Part shown: positions 6,052-10,671 of the stretch, one piece after another
Position numbering within the stretch: the stretch's first letter is position 1
Layout: each line of letters begins with the position of its first letter
Origin: Lachnospira sp. UBA5912
GTDB taxonomy: Bacteria; Bacillota; Clostridia; Lachnospirales; Lachnospiraceae
Direction: 5' to 3'
Length of the DNA stretch: 10,671 bases
Assembly: GCA_002435585.1 (NCBI GenBank)
Contig: DJDY01000111.1
Location: 26,389-37,059, forward strand
Notes under the pieces: generated by a model
Database searches by the model: none
Seen by the model: only the letters and a program-made list of their open reading frames with translations
What the model was told of the DNA's origin: nothing
Made by a program: the position numbers and the translations under genes

Positions 6052-6549
6052 ATGTTTGAAATCAGTGATAAAGTTGTTTATGGTGTCGTAGGTGTGTGTG
6101 AGATTGAGGATATCGGAGTACCTCCTATTAAAGGTATTGACAAGGATTATTATTTTCTTCAACCAGTATATGACAGTAAAGGGATTATATATTCGCCGGT
6201 TGACAGTACGAAAGTCATGATCAGAAGTATTATTGATAAGGATAGTTGTCAGAAGCTTATCGACAGGGCAAAGCATTGTAAGGATGATGAAGAACTTAAT
6301 GAAAAGATTCATCCTATGAAATATGATGAGATGGTTAAATCACAGGATCTTACACAGCTTATGCATCTTGTAAGAGCCTTGTTTAACATTAAGAATGAGA
6401 GAGCTAAAGAATTAAGACGTATGAAGTCGGCAGACAGCAGAATGCTTACTACTGCAAGAAAGCTGTTGTATGGTGAGATAGCAGAAGCTATGGACAAAGA
6501 TTATGAACATACAGCGGAAGAGATGGATAATTATCTTTCTGTACTGTAG
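6052..6549 (+). CDS. CarD/CdnL/TRCF-family RNA polymerase-binding regulator
   Basis: A 165-residue protein of the CarD family. The N-terminal RNA polymerase interaction (Tudor-like) domain is clear: MFEISDKVVYGVVGVCEIEDI at the start, then a Tyr-rich strand DKDYYFLQPVY and YSPVDSTKVMIRSI (47-60). The C-terminal part (about 100-160) is helical and basic (HLVRALFNIKNERAKELRRMKSADSRML), as in the DNA-binding helical domain. CarD proteins bind the polymerase beta subunit and affect open-complex stability at promoters. There is no Trp in the whole protein, so the Trp that mycobacterial CarD wedges into the promoter bubble is missing. I chose ATG 6052 because GAGAGGTG (6037-6044) is 7 nt upstream and homologues begin at this MFxIGDKVVYG motif; a TTG at 6022 is in frame but would add ten unconserved residues. 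It stands alone, with its own promoter and a hairpin terminator. Clostridia can carry several paralogues, so the exact role is uncertain. Confidence 0.9.
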   Translation: MFEISDKVVYGVVGVCEIEDIGVPPIKGIDKDYYFLQPVYDSKGIIYSPVDSTKVMIRSIIDKDSCQKLIDRAKHCKDDEELNEKIHPMKYDEMVKSQDLTQLMHLVRALFNIKNERAKELRRMKSADSRMLTTARKLLYGEIAEAMDKDYEHTAEEMDNYLSVL

Positions 6550-6612
6550 TATAGATGATGTTCGCATACTATATGAATATAAGCTGTGATGAGCATGCTT
6601 AATAACCATAAT

Positions 6613-6726
6613 GCCAGTATATCTGATTGGTTAAAATAATATTATATTTTGAAGTTATCTGTATGAGCGTTAAAAGATAGCTGCAAAATATTTTATTAAA
6701 ACCATATCGTATATACTGGCTTTTTT
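6613..6726 (+). terminator. Very long nested hairpin with T6, likely carD terminator
   Basis: The outer stem is a perfect 10 bp: GCCAGTATAT (6613-6622) with ATATACTGGC (6711-6720), followed at once by T6 (6721-6726). Inside it, GATTGGTT (6625-6632) pairs with AACCA+ATC (6700-6708, one bulged T), AATAA (6635-6639) with TTATT (6693-6697), ATATTTTG (6644-6651) with CAAAATAT (6684-6691), and AGTTATCT (6653-6660) with AGATAGCT (6675-6682, one G-T wobble). The whole 108 nt folds into one rod of about 39 pairs. The T tract argues for termination; the size is far beyond a normal terminator. Confidence 0.75.
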
Positions 6727-6744
6727 ATATGAAAAGATGTATAC

Positions 6745-6794
6745 TATATCTAACATTACGAATATGTTACGTGATTACTTGTATGTTGGATATA
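6745..6794. repeat. Second long imperfect inverted repeat
   Basis: TATATCTAACAT (6745-6756) pairs with ATGTTGGATATA (6783-6794) over 12 positions with one G-T wobble, and AC (6758-6759) with GT (6781-6782) extends the stem past a bulged T. The loop is about 21 nt. No T tract follows directly. It lies only 18 nt after the carD terminator hairpin. Confidence 0.5.
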
Positions 6795-6802
6795 TATGAT
6801 TT

Positions 6803-6831
6803 TAATATTATGCTTTAAAGCTTTTAATATT
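6803..6831. repeat. Nested AT-rich palindrome
   Basis: GCTTTAAAGC (6812-6821) is a perfect 10-bp palindrome, flanked by AATATTA (6804-6810) and its exact reverse complement TAATATT (6825-6831). It could be a dyad binding site or a cruciform-prone spot; AT-rich DNA makes chance occurrence possible. Confidence 0.4.
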
Positions 6832-6934
6832 TTATATTTTATGTTTATTGGGTTTTATAGCTTTTGGCATCTTTATATATTATAACTTTTGCTGCTATAT
6901 GGAAACTGAAAATATAAAAATGGTTTATTTCTAA

Positions 6935-6963
6935 TTGACAATAAATTAACATACTGGTAATAT
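6935..6963 (+). promoter_or_regulatory. Consensus extended -10 promoter of hypB
   Basis: A perfect TTGACA (6935-6940), a 17-bp spacer and TAATAT (6958-6963), preceded by TGG (6955-6957), which gives the TGn of an extended -10 element. Transcription would start near 6970, leaving a leader of about 90 nt before the GTG of hypB. Confidence 0.85.
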
Positions 6964-7031
6964 GATACAAGTATCTAACCGACAACTGAATATAATTATC
7001 AATAATGAATCGCGGCAGGTGAGTCAGCGGT

Positions 7032-7061
7032 ATGAATATTAGTTTATATGGAGGTATATAG
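7032..7061 (+). CDS. Possible 9-residue leader peptide before hypB
   Basis: ATG at 7032 opens a nine-codon frame (MNISLYGGI) whose TAG stop shares its last base with the GTG start of hypB. AGGTGA at 7017-7022, a 6-base match to the Shine-Dalgarno consensus, lies 9 nt upstream. It contains the hypB ribosome binding site within its own codons, so its translation could influence hypB initiation. It has no run of regulatory codons, and a chance micro-frame is quite possible. Confidence 0.25.
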   Translation: MNISLYGGI

Positions 7062-7732
7062 TGAACGATGTAAGAGTTATCGAAGTAAAGAGAAGCGTGT
7101 TTGAAAGTAATGATGAGCGCGCAGCCCTTTTAAGAGATGAACTTAAGAAAAAAGGAGTGTTTCTGCTTAATCTGATGTCATCACCAGGTTCGGGAAAAAC
7201 TACTACTTTGACAAGAACAATTGAAATGCTTAAGAATGATATCAGGATAGGTGTCATGGAGGCTGATATAGATTCAGATGTTGATGCTAAAACTATAGCA
7301 GATACAGGCGCTAAGGCTATACAGTTACATACAGGAGGTATGTGTCATCTGGATGCGGATATGACAAGACAGGGAATGGATGAACTTGATACAAGTGATG
7401 TGGATCTTGTAATATTAGAGAATGTTGGTAATCTTGTCTGTCCAGCAGAGTTTGATACAGGTGCGGTAAAGAATGTCATGATACTTTCTGTTCCAGAGGG
7501 AGATGATAAGCCAATTAAGTATCCACTTATGTTTTCAGTATGTGATGTAGTTCTTATAAACAAGATAGATGTTATGCAATATTTCGATTTTGACATTGAT
7601 AAATGCAAAGAATATATTACGATGAGAAATCATGATGCAAAGGTTATACCTATATGTGCGAAAACAGGTGAGGGAATGAAAGAATGGACAGAATGGCTTA
7701 AAACACAGGTAACAGAGTGGAAACAGGCATAG
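7061..7732 (+). CDS. hypB: HypB-type GTPase, nickel insertion
   Basis: A 223-residue SIMIBI-class GTPase that, with HypA, loads nickel into [NiFe]-hydrogenase or related enzymes. Walker A is SSPGSGKTT (40-48); EADIDSDVDA (67-76) follows; the metal and dimer-switch residues known from E. coli HypB are all present as Cys95-His96 (HTGGMCHLDADM) and Cys127 (NVGNLVCPAEFDTG); the guanine-specificity motif is NKID (167-170) and CAKTGEGM (199-206) is the last nucleotide loop. The N-terminal CxxCGC nickel site and any His-rich tail are missing, as in many HypB proteins. It begins with GTG, with GGAGGT at 7050-7055 five nt upstream. Neither hypA nor hydrogenase or urease genes are seen nearby; a large Fe-S flavoprotein gene follows after 166 nt without a clear terminator between. 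The nickel client here is therefore unknown. Confidence 0.93.
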   Translation: MNDVRVIEVKRSVFESNDERAALLRDELKKKGVFLLNLMSSPGSGKTTTLTRTIEMLKNDIRIGVMEADIDSDVDAKTIADTGAKAIQLHTGGMCHLDADMTRQGMDELDTSDVDLVILENVGNLVCPAEFDTGAVKNVMILSVPEGDDKPIKYPLMFSVCDVVLINKIDVMQYFDFDIDKCKEYITMRNHDAKVIPICAKTGEGMKEWTEWLKTQVTEWKQA

Positions 7733-7783
7733 AAACAGCTTTGCTGTAGTGCTAAACATTATAAAGCTATAGTTATAAGTCGG

Positions 7784-7811
7784 TTGTTAAACAATAATAA
7801 TTAAGCATAAT
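7784..7811 (+). promoter_or_regulatory. Weak candidate promoter for the Fe-S flavoprotein gene
   Basis: TTGTTA (7784-7789) and CATAAT (7806-7811) are 16 bp apart, matching consensus at 4 and 5 of 6 positions. TTGTT-A-AACAA (7784-7794) is itself a small dyad over the -35. No terminator separates this from hypB; only a 5-bp hairpin without T tract (7735-7747) follows the hypB stop, so cotranscription with hypB is equally likely. Confidence 0.35.
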
Positions 7812-7898
7812 AAGCTGATCAAATAAAGATGAAATCCAATACTATAAAGTGCACGTTACAAGGATTGCGATTATGTGATATTGGAAGAAAGGACATTT

Positions 7899-10652
7899 AT
7901 GAGTAAAGAAGAATTCAAGAATCCACATCCGGAACTTCCGGTAAGAGAGCCGGTCTTAAGACTTGGCAAGATGATAACAGACAGGGTGCCTATAAAGTTA
8001 GGCTTTGAAAAATTAACAGCAGATAGTCCTGAGTACTGGGGACTGGCGCCTATATGTACAGATGAGCAGGCAGAAATAGCACTTAAGATGGGGGTGCGTA
8101 AGCCAAAAACTCTTAAGCAGATGGTTAAGATTACAGGCATGGAAGAAAAAGAACTTGAGAAGCAGCTTGAGCAGATGGCTTTCAATGGACTTTTAGAGTA
8201 TAACTGGGAGAATCCACAGCATGAGAAGCAGTATGTTCTTCCTATGTTTGTTCCAGGAAGTGCAGAGTTTACTAATATGAATTCAACAGTGCTTGAAGAG
8301 CATCCAGAGATGGGAAGATTTTTTGAGCGTATGAGCCGTCTCCCACTTGAAAAGATAACACCTATGGTGCCACCAGGAGGAGCAGGTATAGGTATGCATG
8401 TTATACCTGTAGAGAAGGCTATTGATATGAATAATCAGGCTATATCACTTGAGAAGATATCATACTGGCTTGATAAGTATGACGGAAAGTATGCTGCAAG
8501 TCCATGTTCATGCCGTAAGTCAAGAAAGACATATGACGAGGGCTGTGCGGATGATCCGGCTGACTGGTGTATAGCAGTAGGTGATATGGCTGACTATGTT
8601 GTCGAGACAGGCAAGGGTGGAAGATATATTACCAAGGAAGAGGCACTTGAGATATTTAAGAAAGCCGAAGATAATGGTTTTGTACATCAGATTACTAACA
8701 TAGATGGACAGGATAAGATATTTGCCATATGTAACTGTAATGTTAATGTATGTTATGCACTCAGAACATCCCAGTTATTCAACACACCTAATATGTCGCG
8801 TTCAGCATATGTGGCAAAGGTTACAAAGGAAAACTGTGTGGCATGTGGCAGATGCGTAGAGTACTGCCCAGCAGGTGCTGTAAAGCTTGGTCAGAAGTTA
8901 TGTACAAAGGATGGTGGAGAGATAAAGTATCCTAAGATGCCGCTTCCATCTGAGCAGAAATGGGGGCCACATATGTGGTCAGAAGACTATAGGGATAAGA
9001 ACAGGATTAATTGTTATGATACAGGTACAGCTCCATGTAAGACAGCCTGTCCAGCACATATAGCTGTACAGGGATATCTTAAGATGGCTGCACAGGGAAG
9101 ATTTCAGGATGCACTTGCACTTATTAAGAAAGAGAATCCATTCCCGGCAGTATGCGGACATGTATGTAACAGAAGATGTGAGGATGCATGTACAAGGGGA
9201 ACAATAGATGAAGCTATTGCTATTGATGAGGTTAAGAAGTTTATAGCTATGCAGGATCTTAAAGCCGACACACGTTATATACCTAAGCCTGTTGTACCAT
9301 CTACTAAGGGATATTTTGAAGAAAAGGTTGCTATAATCGGTGGAGGACCTGCTGGACTCTCATGTGCGTTCTATCTTGCAGAGAAAGGCTATAAGCCAAC
9401 TGTATTTGAAAAAAATGAAAAAGCAGGCGGTATGCTTGTATATGGTATTCCATCATTCAAGCTGGAAAAGGATGTAGTTGAGGCTGAGATAGATGTTATG
9501 CGCCAGATGGGTGTAGATATTAAAACGGGTGTTGAGGTCGGCAAGGATATCACTATAGAGGAATTAAAGAAGCATGGTTATAAGGCATTCTATATAGCTA
9601 TTGGATGCCAGGGCTCAAGAAAAGCAGGAATACCTGGAGAGGATGCAGATGGAGTAGTATCTGCGGTTGATTTCTTAAAGGAAGCAGGAACAACACATGA
9701 ATATCCACTTGAAGGTGATGTTGTTGTAATCGGTGGCGGTAATGTTGCCATTGATGTTGCAAGAACAAGCACAAGAGTAGGTGACTATAATGTATCAATG
9801 TTCTGTCTTGAAGACAGAAAGAGCATGCCAGCATCTGATGAGGAAGTAGAAGAGGCACTTGAAGAGGGCGTTAAGCTTGATTGTGGCTGGGGACCTAAGG
9901 AAATACTTACAGAAAATGGTCATGTAACAGGAATAGTCCTTAAAAAGTGTATATCTGTTAAGGATGCTGATGGAAGATTCAATCCTCAGTATGATGAGAA
10001 CGATATTAAGACTATAATGTGCCGTCATGTATTCTTAAGTATAGGACAATCTACTATATGGGGGAATCTCCTTGATGGTACCAAGGTAGAAGTTGATGGT
10101 GTAAGGGTTAAGGCTGATAAGCTTACATATCAGACTACTGATCCTGATATATTTATAGGTGGAGATGTATACACTGGACCAAGATTTGCTATAGATGCCA
10201 TTGCGGCAGGTAAGGAGGCAGCAATATCTATCCACAGATATGTACAACCACATAGTTCACTTACTATAGGACGTAACAGAAGAGACTTTATAGAACTTGA
10301 TAAGAACAATATAAAGGTTGAAAGTTACGATAACAGCAGCAGACAGATACCAGGAACAGACACTTCGTTTAATCATAAAAAGTCATTCAGGGATGCAAAG
10401 CTGACATTTACAGAAGAACAGGTCAAGAAAGAAACTGCAAGATGTCTTGGCTGTGGAGCATCAGTAGTAGATCCTAATAAGTGTATCGGTTGTGGTATAT
10501 GTACAACGAAGTGTGAATTCGATGCAATACACCTTAACAGAGATCTTCCAGAATGCAGTACTATGAGAAAGAGTGAAGATAAGCTTAAGTATATTCTTCC
10601 TTATGGTGCTAAGCAGGCTATTAAGATTAAGTTCAAGGGAAAGAAGAATTAA
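7899..10652 (+). CDS. Multi-cluster Fe-S, FAD/NAD(P)-dependent oxidoreductase with GltD-like core
   Basis: A 917-residue cytoplasmic flavoprotein. Residues about 52-122 look like a winged-helix fold ending in GLLEYNWEN. A Cys-rich module follows (C203/C205 in PCSCRK, C216, C224, then C278, C280 and C285 in ICNCNVNVC). A ferredoxin motif comes next (C313, C316, C319, C323 in CVACGRCVEYCPAGA). The GltD/dihydropyrimidine-dehydrogenase type N-terminal Fe-S domain has C380, C384, C419, C423, C427 and C431. FAD binds at VAIIGGGPAGLS (477-488) and IFIGGDV (751-757), NAD(P) at VVVIGGGNVAIDVAR (608-622). The C-terminus has C849, C852 and a 4Fe-4S motif C862, C865, C868, C872. ATG 7899 is preferred to GTG 7875 because AAAGGA (7888-7893) lies 5 nt upstream. 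The core would pass electrons between NAD(P)H, FAD and Fe-S clusters, as in GltD or NfnB; the true partner is unknown. No gltA/gltB large subunit is nearby, so glutamate synthase is unlikely to be its only role. Confidence 0.88.
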   Translation: MSKEEFKNPHPELPVREPVLRLGKMITDRVPIKLGFEKLTADSPEYWGLAPICTDEQAEIALKMGVRKPKTLKQMVKITGMEEKELEKQLEQMAFNGLLEYNWENPQHEKQYVLPMFVPGSAEFTNMNSTVLEEHPEMGRFFERMSRLPLEKITPMVPPGGAGIGMHVIPVEKAIDMNNQAISLEKISYWLDKYDGKYAASPCSCRKSRKTYDEGCADDPADWCIAVGDMADYVVETGKGGRYITKEEALEIFKKAEDNGFVHQITNIDGQDKIFAICNCNVNVCYALRTSQLFNTPNMSRSAYVAKVTKENCVACGRCVEYCPAGAVKLGQKLCTKDGGEIKYPKMPLPSEQKWGPHMWSEDYRDKNRINCYDTGTAPCKTACPAHIAVQGYLKMAAQGRFQDALALIKKENPFPAVCGHVCNRRCEDACTRGTIDEAIAIDEVKKFIAMQDLKADTRYIPKPVVPSTKGYFEEKVAIIGGGPAGLSCAFYLAEKGYKPTVFEKNEKAGGMLVYGIPSFKLEKDVVEAEIDVMRQMGVDIKTGVEVGKDITIEELKKHGYKAFYIAIGCQGSRKAGIPGEDADGVVSAVDFLKEAGTTHEYPLEGDVVVIGGGNVAIDVARTSTRVGDYNVSMFCLEDRKSMPASDEEVEEALEEGVKLDCGWGPKEILTENGHVTGIVLKKCISVKDADGRFNPQYDENDIKTIMCRHVFLSIGQSTIWGNLLDGTKVEVDGVRVKADKLTYQTTDPDIFIGGDVYTGPRFAIDAIAAGKEAAISIHRYVQPHSSLTIGRNRRDFIELDKNNIKVESYDNSSRQIPGTDTSFNHKKSFRDAKLTFTEEQVKKETARCLGCGASVVDPNKCIGCGICTTKCEFDAIHLNRDLPECSTMRKSEDKLKYILPYGAKQAIKIKFKGKKN

Positions 10653-10671
10653 ATTACTGTTTAGTGAAGTC

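Larger units (their letters stand above)
6550..7031. other. Long non-coding spacer between carD-like gene and hypB
   Basis: This stretch of about 480 nt is strongly AT-rich and I see no credible protein gene in it. In order it holds an 8-pair hairpin overlapping the carD stop (6545-6552 with 6566-6573), a palindrome AGCATGCT (6592-6599), a long nested hairpin with T6 (6613-6726), a second hairpin (6745-6794), a palindrome cluster (6803-6831), an unstructured AT-rich part, and the hypB promoter and leader from 6935. The density of inverted repeats is unusual and could hide a small RNA or a relic repeat element. Confidence 0.6.

Noticed and set aside
6613..6720. Long hairpin as a MITE with terminal inverted repeats
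   Set aside because: No convincing target-site duplication flanks it and the T6 run at its end suits a terminator; kept only as an open possibility.

Overview
The window looks like a chromosomal piece from a low-GC Gram-positive anaerobe, most likely a member of the Lachnospiraceae (Clostridia). Reasons: AT-rich composition with AT-ending codons, strong AGGAGG-type ribosome binding sites, sigma-A promoters with 17-bp spacers, a Lys-rich protein with a C-terminal domain I recognise as DUF6465 (a family I associate with Lachnospiraceae), a CarD-type regulator and a multi-cluster Fe-S flavoprotein typical of strict anaerobes. The genus cannot be fixed from this sequence alone. All genes lie on the + strand, and no mobile element, tRNA, rRNA or CRISPR array is visible.

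Region 1 (1-4700) is the distal part of a tryptophan operon: the 3' end of trpE, then trpG, a fused trpC-trpF gene, trpB, trpA and a small unrecognised gene. Coupling is tight (ATGA overlap E/G, TAATG overlap B/A). Together these genes turn chorismate plus glutamine into anthranilate and later carry carboxyphenylaminodeoxyribulose-5-phosphate to indole and tryptophan. trpD, needed between trpG and trpF in the pathway, is absent from its usual place after trpG. No clear intrinsic terminator follows the last gene.

Region 2 (4802-5845) is a complete two-gene transcription unit with a clear promoter and a clear intrinsic terminator. It encodes an HPr-like protein that keeps the phosphorylatable His and Ser but has Asn where HPr has its active-site Arg, followed by a Lys-rich, histone H1-like protein with an AT-hook (RGRKP) and the DUF6465 domain. 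This is the most intriguing unit in the window.

Region 3 (5846-6726) is a single-gene unit for a CarD/CdnL-type RNA polymerase-binding regulator. It has a near-consensus promoter, a 9-bp direct repeat exactly 21 bp apart upstream, and a very long nested hairpin ending in T6 downstream. About 330 bp of AT-rich, structured, apparently non-coding DNA follows up to hypB.

Region 4 (6935-10652) has a consensus extended -10 promoter, hypB (GTG start) and a 917-residue Fe-S/flavin oxidoreductase with a GltD-like core, an unusual Cys-rich N-terminal module and a C-terminal ferredoxin-like domain. No hydrogenase or urease gene is in view, so the client of HypB is unknown; its neighbour suggests a redox context.
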